Shown: positions 51,576 through 61,022, counted from the stretch's first letter. The stretch: 64,000 bases of DNA from VKMB-3413 sp041027365 (GCF_041027365.1 NZ_JBFTEH010000002.1:1-64000), one strand, 5' to 3'. Notes: generated by a model from the sequence alone, not told the origin. A program made the numbers and translations.

Positions 51576-52571
51576 TCAGTTGCCCTGCAGGGCGCGGAAG
51601 GCCTCCGGCTTCCAGAGATACAGGACGAGCCCACCGACGGCCGCCAGCGCGCCCGTCAGCGCCGCCGCGGCAGCCATCGCGGCGACGCGCTGGAAGGCCA
51701 GCGTGTCGAGGCTGGAGACGAGGTTCAGGAAGGCGAGGATCGCGACCGTCAACAGCGTGATGAAGGCCGTGTAGCTCATCGGGATGAGGCGGAAGGCGAG
51801 CGGCAGCGAGACGACTCCCAGCCCCGCGAGCCACCAGCTGCCCGGCGCGAGGCTTCCGGCGGCGAAGATGACCAGCGTGCCGATGACGGTCCCCACCACG
51901 CGCTGGACGGTGCGAGAGAACAGCGCGCCATGCGGCGGCAGGCACAGCGCGACGAAGGACAGCGGCATCCAGAAGCCGTGCCGGCCGAAATGATGCTGCC
52001 CGATATAGACCGACACCGTCAGGCCGATGGCGAAGATCACGCCGAACACCGCGGCATAGTCGGTGCTCTCCGCCTCTTCCGGCGGCAGCGTCTCGGCGAG
52101 CCCGCAGAGCCGGGTGACGAAAAGGCTCCAGATCATCGCGCCGATATAGACGACGAACAGCGTCTCCGGCTCGTGCATCGGCAGGAGCGGGCTCGTGAAG
52201 ATCGCCCAGGGAATCAGCGCCCGGACCACCGGCCGCGCACGGCCGAAGCCACCGGCGATCGCCGTCGCGGCCGCCAGGCACGGCGTCACCAGGAGCGCCA
52301 TGTCCGGCTGGCCGAGACTGACGAAGCCCGCGAGCCCCGTCGCCAGGACGATCAGCCCCGCAATGGCGGTGCCGGCGTCCTTGGAGGCGAGATGGGCCGG
52401 CAGCGACGCGATCAGCGCCACGACGCCGGTGCGGCCGAGGAGGAGCAGGCAGACGAGCGGCGGGGCACCGACCGCGGCGAGCGTCGCCGCCACGTTCTTC
52501 CAGGGCATCGGATTGCCGGAGACGGTGAACGTGTCCTTCAGGACCGTCTTGATGGAGGCGATCGGTTGCAT
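51576..52571 (-). CDS. FUSC-like multi-span membrane protein, 331 aa
   Basis: About ten hydrophobic segments are arranged in two blocks separated by a charged loop (LAETLPPEEAESTDYAAV). The second block holds HHFGRHGFWMPLSFVALCLPPHGALFSRTVQRVVGTVIG, typical of FUSC (fusaric-acid-resistance-like) proteins. It is shorter than full FUSC exporters. It is convergent with the DUF2293 gene. Confidence 0.8.
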   Translation of the reverse strand: MQPIASIKTVLKDTFTVSGNPMPWKNVAATLAAVGAPPLVCLLLLGRTGVVALIASLPAHLASKDAGTAIAGLIVLATGLAGFVSLGQPDMALLVTPCLAAATAIAGGFGRARPVVRALIPWAIFTSPLLPMHEPETLFVVYIGAMIWSLFVTRLCGLAETLPPEEAESTDYAAVFGVIFAIGLTVSVYIGQHHFGRHGFWMPLSFVALCLPPHGALFSRTVQRVVGTVIGTLVIFAAGSLAPGSWWLAGLGVVSLPLAFRLIPMSYTAFITLLTVAILAFLNLVSSLDTLAFQRVAAMAAAAALTGALAAVGGLVLYLWKPEAFRALQGN

Positions 52572-52658
52572 GGCGGCTCCCCGCCAGGCAGTGGCGTGAC
52601 CGGCGAAGATGGAGCGGCGCGTCGATGCGGCGAGAGGCGTGCGCCGCGCCGCGCTCGC

Positions 52659-53285
52659 TCATCCGGCGGAATAGATCCATTGTTCGGGGATACGCGCCTC
52701 GAACCTGTCGTCTCCGCCGATCGCGCCCGGCCGCTCGACATAGGCGACGAGGCCGCGGCGGCGGCGGGCGCGCTTGACGAAGTCGAACTCGATCTCGGCC
52801 CGGCCGGTCTTCTCTGCGACGGCGCGGCCCGCAACGCGGCAGGGCGCGTTGTCGCCGTCGACCTTCAGCACCGCCCCCGAAGCGAAGAACAGGAGCGTGC
52901 GGGGCGGCAGCAGCGAGAGCTGCGGGATGCCCTCGACGAGGAGATTGCCGCCGAGCCATTCCGGCGCAAGCCGCTCCACCCCGAGGTCGCACGCCAGCGC
53001 CTGAAGCTCCTCCGCAGAGAGAATCGACAGCTGACGGTCGTTGCGGATCTCGGTCCCGCGGGGATACCAGGGTTCGCGCCCGCCCGAGCGCCGCGTGGCG
53101 CCACTGTGGCGATCGCCGGGGATGCCGTCGAAGCCGAGCTCCAGACTCGCGGCCGGTCTCGTCTCGAAGCCGCGGCCATGCGCGGCGTAGAGGCCGAGGA
53201 CACGGCCGGCGATCCGCCGCCCCGGGCGGATCTCCGGTGGCTGCGGTGCGGCAGCGTCGTCCAGTCGGTCGAAGAGCGTGCTCAA
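52659..53285 (-). CDS. MOSC-domain protein, about 208 aa
   Basis: The core has DGIPGDRHSGATRRSGGRE, then NDRQLSILSAEELQALA and FASGAVLKVDGDNAPCRVAG, the MOSC pattern with its conserved Cys. MOSC domains bind sulfur or molybdenum cofactor species. No ATG fits: a TTG at 53285 gives a clean domain, and longer frames are antisense to the rhodanese gene end. The start is uncertain. Confidence 0.78.
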   Translation of the reverse strand: MSTLFDRLDDAAAPQPPEIRPGRRIAGRVLGLYAAHGRGFETRPAASLELGFDGIPGDRHSGATRRSGGREPWYPRGTEIRNDRQLSILSAEELQALACDLGVERLAPEWLGGNLLVEGIPQLSLLPPRTLLFFASGAVLKVDGDNAPCRVAGRAVAEKTGRAEIEFDFVKRARRRRGLVAYVERPGAIGGDDRFEARIPEQWIYSAG

Positions 53286-53430
53286 CGGGGTTTGGGCCTC
53301 GGCTGCCGTGCCGCGCGAGCGAGAGGAAGTCCCCTCTCCCCCTCGCCGGCCACTGGCATGGTCACTCGGAGAACGAAGGATGGGACGGCCGACGATGCAA
53401 GGCAAGCCGCCGGATCGCTGCCGGTCGCGC

Positions 53431-54069
53431 CTATTCGTCCGGACGCGGCTGCGGCTCGTTCGGCTGCAGCGCGTATCCCGCCTCCGCCCAACCGTTCGTG
53501 CCATCGGGATACCAGTCGACGCTGGTGTACCCGGCAGCGATGGCGCGCCTGGCGGCATTGTAGCTCATCCAGCAGTGCCGCTTGCAGTAGAAGACGATCG
53601 GCCGGCTCTTGTCGCCTTTCGTCGCCCTCTTCAGCCCGTCGAGGAAATAGGCCTGCATCGTCGGCGCGAGCGCGCCGTAGCCGGTGTCGACCAGCCAGAT
53701 GGAGCCGGGAATGTCCTTGCGGGGCTCGGGACGCCAGATCGTCCCCTTCGGCAGGCCCTTCGGCTTCGGCGCGCGCGGCAGCACGTCGATGAAGGGGACG
53801 CCCGCATCGTGCAGCCGTTTCGCCTGCGCCGTGTCGAGCACCCGCCCGCCGGTCAGCGTCGACGGCGTCGGACCCTTGTAGTCCTGCATGCGATAGCCGC
53901 TCGGCTCGGGAACGGACCGTGGTACCGGGGATGGCGTCGCGGCATGCGTCGCCTCTTTCGCCGCGCCGGCGGACGGGGCGGCAGCAGCGGCAACGGCCAG
54001 AAACACGGCTCCGGTGATCGACACCGCCTGGCCGGGCCGGCGAAGCCTCACGATCCTGGTCCTCGCCAC
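53431..54069 (-). CDS. PQQ-dependent catabolism-associated CXXCW-type rhodanese-like protein, 212 aa
   Basis: An N-terminal signal or anchor segment leads into a rhodanese-like domain. The loop VFYCKRHCWMSYNAARRAIAAGY carries the CxxxCW motif that marks this family, regularly coded with PQQ-dependent dehydrogenases. FIDVLPRAPKPKGLPKGTIWR is the second hallmark. The location is periplasmic. It is the last gene of the xox operon, 10 bp after xoxJ. Its reaction is unknown. Confidence 0.88.
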   Translation of the reverse strand: MARTRIVRLRRPGQAVSITGAVFLAVAAAAAPSAGAAKEATHAATPSPVPRSVPEPSGYRMQDYKGPTPSTLTGGRVLDTAQAKRLHDAGVPFIDVLPRAPKPKGLPKGTIWRPEPRKDIPGSIWLVDTGYGALAPTMQAYFLDGLKRATKGDKSRPIVFYCKRHCWMSYNAARRAIAAGYTSVDWYPDGTNGWAEAGYALQPNEPQPRPDE

Positions 54070-54079
54070 CCGCTCGACC

Positions 54080-55051
54080 TCATCCGTTCCCCGGGGCCGG
54101 CTTGGCCTCGGTCGAAGCCGGCGAAGCGGCGGCGGGCGTGGCGGGTTTCATCGTCTCGGGACCGGGCGCCGCCTGCGGTGTCTTGCCGTTCTTCGACAGG
54201 ATCGGCTTGTCCTGCTCGGTCAGGAGCGGAACGCCATAGGACAGCAGAATCTCGTTGATCGCGTCCTGGTTCTCGGCGATCACCCGGTTCAGCGTCCGCT
54301 TCCACTGCTGGTCGGTCGGTCGGACGCCCATGGTGATGCGGAAGACGGTCGCCGGGCCCTTCACCGTCTCGTGCGTCAGCGGGACGACGGCGTAGTTCTT
54401 GCCCGACTGCTTGGCATAATAGCCCGCCATCGGCCCCCACAGCACGGCCGCATCGATGACGCCCTTGCCGAGGTCGTCGATCATCGCCTTGGCGGAATTG
54501 TCGATGCGCGTGTCGATCACGAGGGGATAGGACTTGGCGTCCGCGATCAGCCCCGCCTTCGCTAGATAGGTGGCGGGCGGCGTCCCGGCGACGATACCGA
54601 TCTTCTTGCCCTTCAGCTTCGGATCCTCGAGCGTCGTCACTCCCGCGAGGTCACCGCCCTTCGGATAGACCAGCGTATAGGCCGTCCGGTAGTAGGCGTT
54701 GGTGTTCTGGACGAGTTCGTCGCCCTGCGGATAGCTCATGATGACGTCGCAGAGATTGGCTCCGAGCGTCATCCGCACGAAGCCGGTGGCCTGCGGGAAG
54801 TAGGTATAGGCGACCGACTTGCGGCCGAGCTTTCCCGCCAGGAACCGCGCCAGCGCCTGTTCGAAGCCCTGCTCCTTCTGGTTCGAATACGGCATGTTGT
54901 TGGGATCGGCGCAGACCCGGAGAACGTCCGGATCCACGAGCTCGATCTCGCCGCCGAATTGCCGGTCGACCTGAGCCGAGGCTTGCATGGGAACGGCGAG
55001 CGCAAACGCGCCCGCAATCCCGAGGAGAAGCTTCGAAAGGGCTGTCGTCAT
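54080..55051 (-). CDS. xoxJ: XoxJ-like periplasmic binding protein, 323 aa
   Basis: A signal peptide (to about residue 26) precedes a type II periplasmic-binding fold: LRVCADPNNMPYSNQKEQGFE, LGANLCDVIMSYPQGDE, KKIGIVAGTPPATYLAKAG and DAAVLWGPMAGYYAKQS. This is the quinoprotein-dehydrogenase-associated binding protein, thought to help activate XoxF. A Pro/Ala-rich tail of about 40 residues follows the domain. The gene lies 1 bp after xoxG. Confidence 0.92.
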   Translation of the reverse strand: MTTALSKLLLGIAGAFALAVPMQASAQVDRQFGGEIELVDPDVLRVCADPNNMPYSNQKEQGFEQALARFLAGKLGRKSVAYTYFPQATGFVRMTLGANLCDVIMSYPQGDELVQNTNAYYRTAYTLVYPKGGDLAGVTTLEDPKLKGKKIGIVAGTPPATYLAKAGLIADAKSYPLVIDTRIDNSAKAMIDDLGKGVIDAAVLWGPMAGYYAKQSGKNYAVVPLTHETVKGPATVFRITMGVRPTDQQWKRTLNRVIAENQDAINEILLSYGVPLLTEQDKPILSKNGKTPQAAPGPETMKPATPAAASPASTEAKPAPGNG

Positions 55052-55052
55052 G

Positions 55053-55817
55053 TCAGAATCCTAGGCAGGAATATTCCTGTTTCTGAGCCTCCTTGTTGGC
55101 GGCGTGCGGCTTCGGCTCGCCGCGCGGCACGACGCCGTCGGCCCGGCCCCGCAGATAGATGTAGATCGCATCGAGCGAGCACATCACGTTGGGGTCGTTG
55201 CCCCAGGCCGGCATGACCGAATTGCCCGACGGGTTCCACTTGTTCTTCTGGCCGCCGACGACGATACCGGCGAAATCGTAATAGCTCAGATTCGTCAGCT
55301 GGTCGGTGAGGTTCGGCGCGAAGGAGGAGCCGAGGCCGTCGGGACCGTGGCACTGCATGCAGTTCGCCATGAACTTCTTGTAGCCGCGCCAGGTGTACCA
55401 GTCGAACTTGCCGTCGGCAGAGATGTCGTAGGTGGGGTTGCCCGCCGGGTCCTTGGCCTCGCCGAGATCGCCGACGGTCGGGAAGTTGCCCTCGGTGGCG
55501 GTGTCCTTCGACGGCGACTTGTCCGGCTGCATGGTCTTGACGTCGGACATCTTCTTCTGGTCCGAGCCGGCAGAGGCCTGGCCGGACGCATCCGAGGACG
55601 ACGTCGCCGCCTGTCCGGTCGCCGCAGCGCCCGCACCCTGGCTCGCCTGGTTCCCCTGGCTGGTCTGACCTGTCGCCGCCGGCTGAGCTGCCGCGCCCTT
55701 GGTCCCTGCATCGGCGGACTGGCCGGCCGGAACGATCGTCGTGCCGCCCTGGGCGAGAGCCAGACCGGTCGTCGAAAGAAGGACGGCCGCGGCGAACGCG
55801 TACAACTGTTTTGACAT
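55053..55817 (-). CDS. xoxG: XoxG-type cytochrome c with long N-terminal linker, 254 aa
   Basis: After a signal peptide (to about residue 22) comes an Ala/Gly/Gln/Ser-rich stretch of about 80 residues, unusual for this family. The class I cytochrome domain follows, with haem site CMQCH (153-157), GLGSSFAPNLTD and the axial-Met segment NSVMPAWG. It should take electrons from XoxF. The linker could tether the haem domain or extend its reach. It is 187 bp after xoxF, with a hairpin between. Confidence 0.92.
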   Translation of the reverse strand: MSKQLYAFAAAVLLSTTGLALAQGGTTIVPAGQSADAGTKGAAAQPAATGQTSQGNQASQGAGAAATGQAATSSSDASGQASAGSDQKKMSDVKTMQPDKSPSKDTATEGNFPTVGDLGEAKDPAGNPTYDISADGKFDWYTWRGYKKFMANCMQCHGPDGLGSSFAPNLTDQLTNLSYYDFAGIVVGGQKNKWNPSGNSVMPAWGNDPNVMCSLDAIYIYLRGRADGVVPRGEPKPHAANKEAQKQEYSCLGF

Positions 55818-55962
55818 TCAAACCTCGTGGATCGTGCAGGTCCGCGCCTGCCCTGGCCGGAACCGGAATCGTGAGCTGCGGGACGGGGGCGGACGGCCCG
55901 CCGTTCAAGACGAGAGCCCGGCGTCGAGGTCGTGCCTGACAGCGGGCCCTCTGAACATCGAA

Positions 55963-55993
55963 GGCCGGCGCCTCCTTTCGGGCGGCGCCGGCC
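55963..55993 (-). terminator. Hairpin between xoxF and xoxG
   Basis: A perfect 10 bp stem (ggccggcgcc / ggcgccggcc) lies 11 bp beyond the xoxF stop. It has no T-run, so it may be a partial attenuator or mRNA-stabilising hairpin that sets a lower xoxG level relative to xoxF. Confidence 0.55.
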
Positions 55994-56004
55994 GTCGCCT
56001 GGCG

Positions 56005-57852
56005 TTACTTCGAAGCCGTCTGGTCGGGGACGGTGAAGACCGTCAGCTGACCGCCCAGCGCAGTGTACTTCGACAGGGCCGCATAGCCGCCGACGGCGCC
56101 GAGGCCGGCATTCGGATCGGTGAGGCCCGCAGCGAGGCCGATGCCCGCCCAGCCGCCGACGCCGGAGAGGATGCCGACATATTCCTTGCCGTTGTGCTGA
56201 TAGGCCATGACGTTGCCGATGATGCCCGACGGGGTCTTGAACTTGTAGAGTTCGTTGCCCGTCTTGGCGTCGACCGCCTTCAGATAGCCTTCGAGCGTGC
56301 CGTAGAAGACGACGCCGCCCTTGGTGGCGAGGGCGCCCGACCAGACCGAGAACTGCTCGGGCAGCGACCAGACGATCTTGCCCTGGTCCGGATCCCAGGC
56401 GATGAAGTTGCCCATGCCGCCATGGCTGTTCGGCGCGGGATACATCGACAGGGTCGCACCGACATAGGGCTGTCCGGCCGTGTAGGCGACGCGGAACGGC
56501 TCGTAGTCCATGCAGACGTGGTTGGTCGGCACGTAGAACAGCTTGGTGTCCGGCGAATAGGCCGCCGGCTGTTCGTCCTTGGTGCCGAGCGCCGCCGGGC
56601 AGATGCCGGTCGTGTTGTTGTCCTCGCCGTTCGCCTCGGTCGAGTACTTCTCGTTGACGAGCGGCCGGCCGTAGGTCTTGGAGTTCGGATCCATGTCGAC
56701 CTTGGAGGCCCAGTTCACCGCCGGGTCGTACTTCTTGGCCATCAGCAGGGCGCCGGTCTTGCGGTCGAGCTCGTAGACGAAGCCGTTGCGGTCGAAGTGG
56801 ACGAGGCCCTTGTGCTGCTTGCCGTCGACGGTGATGTCCGCGAGGATCATCTCGTTGACGCCGTCATAGTCCCACTGGTCGTGCGGGGTCATCTGATAGA
56901 CCCACTTCGCCTCGCCGGTATCGAGGTCGCGGGCGTTGATGGTCATCGACCACTTGTTGTCGCCCGGACGCTGCGCCGGGTTCCAGGTCGAGGGGTTGCC
57001 CGAGCCGTAATAGACCATGTTCAGGTCCGGGTCATAGGCGATCCAGCCCCAGGTGCCGCCGCCGCCGATCTTCCACTGATCGCCCTTCCAGGTCTTCAGC
57101 GAGGAGTCCTTGCCGACCGGCTTGCCGAGTTCGGTGGTCTTCTGCGGGTCGATCAGCATCTCCTTGTCGGGGCCGGTCGAGTAGGCCTTCCAGGCTTCCT
57201 TCCCGTCCTTCAGGTTGTATGCCGTCATGCGGCCGCGCACACCGAACTCGCCGCCGGAGATGCCGACCAGGACCTTGTCCTTGATCACGTAGGGCGCCGC
57301 GGTCCCGGTCTCGCCCTTGGACGGGTCGCCGTTCTTGACGGACCATACGACGTCGCCGGTGTCGGCGTTCAGCGCCACCAGCGTCGCATCGGCCTGGTCG
57401 AGGATGACGAGCGCCGGATGGCCGTCACCGGCCGGGGCATAGGCGACGCCGCGGTTGACCGTGTCGCAGCACATCACCGGAATGACGTTCGGATCCTGCT
57501 TCGGCTCGTAGCGCCACTTGATCGCACCGTCGTTCTTCAGGTCGAGCGCGTAGACGATGTTCGGGAACGGCGTATGGACATACATCGTGTCGCCGATCAC
57601 GAGCGGGTTGCCCTCGTGGCCGCGCAGGACGCCCGTCGAGAAGGTCCAGGCGGGGACCATGTTCTTGACGTTGTCCTTGTTGATCTGATCGAGCGAGGAA
57701 TACCGCCAGTTCGCGTAATTGCCCGTCGGCATCACCCACTGCGAGGCGTCCTGCGCCATCTCCTGCAGATTGGTGTCCGCCGCCGAAGCGGAGGCGGCGA
57801 AGCCGACGATCATCGTCGTGGCGAGCGCTGCCTTCGTTAGTGTCCTGAGCAT
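56005..57852 (-). CDS. xoxF: Lanthanide-dependent methanol dehydrogenase XoxF, 615 aa
   Basis: This PQQ propeller enzyme has a signal peptide (to about residue 24), the vicinal cysteines MCCDTVNRG (C128-C129) and the active-site segment TPHDQWDYDGVNE. The Asp two after the catalytic Asp (D328, then D330) is the lanthanide marker absent from calcium MxaF. It oxidises methanol, probably to formaldehyde or formate, in the periplasm. The ATG at 57852 starts the signal peptide. No mxaF, mxaI or mxa maturation genes are in the window. Confidence 0.97.
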   Translation of the reverse strand: MLRTLTKAALATTMIVGFAASASAADTNLQEMAQDASQWVMPTGNYANWRYSSLDQINKDNVKNMVPAWTFSTGVLRGHEGNPLVIGDTMYVHTPFPNIVYALDLKNDGAIKWRYEPKQDPNVIPVMCCDTVNRGVAYAPAGDGHPALVILDQADATLVALNADTGDVVWSVKNGDPSKGETGTAAPYVIKDKVLVGISGGEFGVRGRMTAYNLKDGKEAWKAYSTGPDKEMLIDPQKTTELGKPVGKDSSLKTWKGDQWKIGGGGTWGWIAYDPDLNMVYYGSGNPSTWNPAQRPGDNKWSMTINARDLDTGEAKWVYQMTPHDQWDYDGVNEMILADITVDGKQHKGLVHFDRNGFVYELDRKTGALLMAKKYDPAVNWASKVDMDPNSKTYGRPLVNEKYSTEANGEDNNTTGICPAALGTKDEQPAAYSPDTKLFYVPTNHVCMDYEPFRVAYTAGQPYVGATLSMYPAPNSHGGMGNFIAWDPDQGKIVWSLPEQFSVWSGALATKGGVVFYGTLEGYLKAVDAKTGNELYKFKTPSGIIGNVMAYQHNGKEYVGILSGVGGWAGIGLAAGLTDPNAGLGAVGGYAALSKYTALGGQLTVFTVPDQTASK

Positions 57853-58513
57853 CAACTGTCCTCCCAAAGGAACTGATTGGTGGTGCCTGCCGATCGGTGA
57901 CCGACGAACATCATTCCATCTGTACGGGGGAAGGTTTCCGGCAGCGTGTCACGACCGCCAATAGGGGTCTAGGTGGGCACCGTTGATGAATCGCCCTACC
58001 GAGGCCTTCGAAAACCGGGGTGCTCCCAACACCCGCGATCTTGAAGCCGGAAACCATGACACGACCCTAGATCGGGAAGTTTTCCTGCGCAAGCTCGGAA
58101 AAGGAGATTTTCTGGTTGCACTGCACAAATTCGAGTGTGCAAGGCAATATCCATCAAGTTGACGATCGCCGTTACCTCCCGCGGGCGAAATATCCGACGA
58201 GAATATCCTCTCCTCCCTTGGTCGAAATCTGGCAAAGCGTGCGAGTATTCGCCCCCGCTCCGAACGGAGGAACGGTTCGGCAGCTTCACGCGCCCGCAAA
58301 TGTGACGAAATTTTCCTCACCAGGACGGTGCGCCTGCACGGCGCCTGAGAGGGAGGATCTTGCTGGTTCTCTTTCAGCGCAACTTTCGCAGCCGGTCGTC
58401 GGGGCCAAGCAATACATAACTGCCACTGGCATGGCGGCGACTTGACGTCAGGGCGGGCGCGTGCGGTTCAATAGGCTGATGTCGCAGCAAGATCTCCCTC
58501 CGCGGACGAGGAC
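57853..58513. other. Long intergenic region upstream of xoxF and the relay hydrolase gene
   Basis: This 661 bp stretch lies between divergent xoxF and the metallohydrolase gene. Open frames within it show no family features and unusual composition. The part from 58030 to 58330 is distinctly AT-richer. An inverted repeat TTGCACT...AGTGTGCAA lies at 58116-58142. It should hold both promoters and any lanthanide-responsive sites; no small gene is convincing. Confidence 0.6.
58116..58142. promoter_or_regulatory. Inverted repeat upstream of xoxF
   Basis: The arms ttgcact and agtgtgcaa form an imperfect inverted repeat over 27 bp in the AT-richer middle of the xoxF upstream region. It is a candidate operator. 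No regulator gene is nearby to name. Confidence 0.35.
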
Positions 58514-59455
58514 ATGAGCGTGTCGCGCCTCCTGATCGCCCTTTGCGGGCTCCTTGCCTGCTTCGCCGGCGCGCGGGCAGCGGAATCACAAGGCCCCGAC
58601 CCCCTCGCCTTCTCCGAGGTCGCGCCCGGCGTCTATGTCCATCACGGCCATGTTGCCGTGCAGTCGGCTGACAACGGCGGCGACATCGCCAATATCGGCT
58701 TCGTCGTCGGGGCCGACGCGGTCGCGATGATCGACAGCGGCGGCAGCGTCGCCGAGGGCAAGGCGGCCCTCGCAGCGATCCGGGCCGTGACGGACAAGCC
58801 GGTCCGCTGGCTGATCGACACGCACATGCATCCCGACCACATCTTCGGCAACCAGGTGTTCAAGGCAGCCGGGGCGACGATCATCGGCCATCGCCGGTTG
58901 CCGGCGGCGCTGGCTGCTCGTGCCAAGTTCTACAAGCAATCGATGCGCGACCAAATGGGCGCCGCGCTGGTCGACCCGGTGGTCGTGACCCCGCCGGACG
59001 AGACCGTGCCGGACGAGCGCGTGATCGATCTCGGCGACCGGAAGCTCACGCTGAAGGCGTGGGGCACGGCGCATACCGACAACGACCTGACGGTGTTCGA
59101 CCAGAAGACGAAGACGCTGTTTGCCGGCGATCTCGTCTTCCTCGACCACATCCCGGTCATCGACGGGTCGATCAAGGGCTGGCTGGCGCAGCTCCCGGCG
59201 CTGACAGCGACCCCGGCGGAGCGGGTCGTGCCCGGCCACGGACCGGTGAGCGCTCCCTGGCCGCAAGCGCTGGCACCGGAGAGCGAGTATCTGAAGACGC
59301 TCGCCGCCGACGTCCGCAAGGCGATCGCCGACGGCGTGCCTCTGTCCGAGGCGGCGCAGACGGCCGGGCAGAGCGAATCCGCGAAATGGAAGCTGTTCGG
59401 CGACTACAACGCCCGCAACGCGACCGCAGCCTATGCCGAGCTCGAATGGGAGTGA
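58514..59455 (+). CDS. Quinoprotein relay system zinc metallohydrolase, 313 aa
   Basis: A signal peptide (about 22 residues) precedes an MBL fold with the zinc motif THMHPDHIFGNQ, AHTDNDLTVFD, LFAGDLVFLDHIPVIDGS and VVPGHGPVSAPW. The sequence matches the exported metallohydrolases found with PQQ alcohol dehydrogenases and SoxYZ-like carriers. It diverges from xoxF and is followed by the carrier gene. The ATG at 58514 starts the signal peptide. Confidence 0.88.
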   Translation: MSVSRLLIALCGLLACFAGARAAESQGPDPLAFSEVAPGVYVHHGHVAVQSADNGGDIANIGFVVGADAVAMIDSGGSVAEGKAALAAIRAVTDKPVRWLIDTHMHPDHIFGNQVFKAAGATIIGHRRLPAALAARAKFYKQSMRDQMGAALVDPVVVTPPDETVPDERVIDLGDRKLTLKAWGTAHTDNDLTVFDQKTKTLFAGDLVFLDHIPVIDGSIKGWLAQLPALTATPAERVVPGHGPVSAPWPQALAPESEYLKTLAADVRKAIADGVPLSEAAQTAGQSESAKWKLFGDYNARNATAAYAELEWE

Positions 59456-59616
59456 CGGCGACCGGGGCTCCGGGCGCTTCGACCGCAGGCGGCATCAGCC
59501 GGAGTTGATCGCGGGACCGCTTGCCGCTGCCGGGCGGCGGCGTCACATAGAGGAGACGGAACGGTGACCGGCCAGCGTGCCATCGACGGATCCGCGCATC
59601 TTGGGAGGATGACGAC

Positions 59617-60468
59617 ATGTTCCAAAAGCTTCGGCGCGGCACGGCGCCGCTCGCGGTCCACGCTGCGAGTGCCCTCGTCCTGACTGGTCTGTCGCTCGCT
59701 GCGGCACCGGCGCTCGCCGATGCGGCGAAGGCAACGCCGCAGGAGGCCGCGGCCAGCAGCGATTCGGCCTGGACCGGCCTGAAGAAGGATCTCGTCGGAG
59801 ACCACGCCCTCGTCGAAGGCACCGACGCGGTGACGCTCGACGCGCCGCATCGCGCCACCGATCCCGCCATCGTTCCGATCAAGCTGACGCTCGACCCCGC
59901 CAAGCATATCCGCAAGGTGACGCTGGTGATCGACGAGAATCCGGCGCCCGTCGCCGCGACCTTTCACCTCGCCGAGGGCGCCGGCATCAGCGAGTTGTCC
60001 ACCCGCGTGCGCGTCAACGCCTACACCGACATCCACGCCATCGCCGAGGCGGCGGACGGGACGCTCTACGTCACCAAGAAGTTCGTGAAGGCGGCGGGCG
60101 GCTGCGCGGCGCCTTCCGCCAAGGATCCCGAGGCGGCAAAGCGCGACATCGGCAAGATGAAGCTCAGGGAGTTTCCCACAGATCAGAAGGGCGTCCGCGA
60201 GGCGCAGCTGATGATCAAGCATCCAAACAATTCCGGGCTGCAGAAGGATCAGGTGACGCTCCTCTACATCCCCGCCCATTTCATCACCGACCTCGAGGTC
60301 GACAAGGGCGGCCGGAAGCTGTTCTCGATGGAGGGCGGGATCTCGATCTCGGAGGATCCGAGCTTCCGCTTTCGCTATGCGAGCGATGCCGCGGGCCCGT
60401 TCCACGTCAAGGCGAGCGACACCGAGAACATGGTCTTCGAAAAGACCTTTGACGGCAGCCAGTCCTGA
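59617..60468 (+). CDS. Quinoprotein dehydrogenase-associated SoxYZ-like carrier protein, 283 aa
   Basis: A signal peptide (to about residue 35) is followed by a SoxY-like domain carrying the thiol site AAGGCAAPS and a C-terminal SoxZ-like domain (AQLMIKHPNNSGLQKDQ, then IPAHFITDLEVDKGG and EDPSFRFRY). SoxYZ carries sulfur intermediates on the Cys. The fused relative here is a known partner of quinoprotein dehydrogenases. It lies 161 bp after the metallohydrolase. Confidence 0.9.
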   Translation: MFQKLRRGTAPLAVHAASALVLTGLSLAAAPALADAAKATPQEAAASSDSAWTGLKKDLVGDHALVEGTDAVTLDAPHRATDPAIVPIKLTLDPAKHIRKVTLVIDENPAPVAATFHLAEGAGISELSTRVRVNAYTDIHAIAEAADGTLYVTKKFVKAAGGCAAPSAKDPEAAKRDIGKMKLREFPTDQKGVREAQLMIKHPNNSGLQKDQVTLLYIPAHFITDLEVDKGGRKLFSMEGGISISEDPSFRFRYASDAAGPFHVKASDTENMVFEKTFDGSQS

Positions 60469-60596
60469 CAGGACGCTGTCGCCGCCGGCTTGGCACGCCC
60501 CGCGCCGGACTCACCGTCGCCGGGGAAGCCCGGCCGCATCCACCGCGGCCGCAGCCCGCCGGAAGTCGGCCCGCACGGGCGCCCGACGGGCCGCGC

Positions 60597-61022
60597 CTAT
60601 TCGAAGCAGCGGACCTCGGCCTCGGCCTGCGCGCGCCTGAGGTCGCCGATCGCGGCTTTCGATTCGGCCCCGCCCTTGAACATCGATCCCTTCTCGCCCG
60701 CGACCTGGCCCATCGACAGGAAGGTCGAGGCCTCGACGTAGCGATCGTAGGGCACCAGCGAGGCGACGACGTCGAAGGAGCAGGAGCACTGCTCCAGCGC
60801 GGTCTGCGAATTGCCGTTCGTCGCCATGCAGGCGAAGACGTAGTCGGCGACGGCGTCGGTCGGATAGTCCGCGCGGGCCGGGTTCGGCGTCTTGCCGGGG
60901 ACGATCGGACCGGCGCGCCCGGCCGTGGCCGGCCTTGGGGCGGACTGCGCCAGCACCGGCGAGGCGAGTCCCGCTGCAGCCATGAGCGTCAGGACGCGCC
61001 CGAGGGACATTGCTATCGTCAT
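60597..61022 (-). CDS. Exported Cys-containing protein of the XoxF neighbourhood, 141 aa
   Basis: A signal peptide (to about residue 26) leaves a mature protein with YPTDAVADYVFACMATNGN, then QCSCSFDVVASLVPYDRYVEA and an EVRCFE end. Four cysteines (CMAT, CSC, and the terminal RCFE) could form disulfides or bind a cofactor. I do not recognise the family. GGAGG precedes the ATG at 61022. Its position, convergent with the SoxYZ-like carrier, suggests a role in the methanol oxidation module. Confidence 0.7.
   Translation of the reverse strand: MTIAMSLGRVLTLMAAAGLASPVLAQSAPRPATAGRAGPIVPGKTPNPARADYPTDAVADYVFACMATNGNSQTALEQCSCSFDVVASLVPYDRYVEASTFLSMGQVAGEKGSMFKGGAESKAAIGDLRRAQAEAEVRCFE

Noticed and set aside
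57949..58320. 123-codon minus-strand frame upstream of xoxF
   Set aside because: No ribosome binding site, no recognisable domain, Arg/Ser-rich composition; more likely non-coding control DNA.
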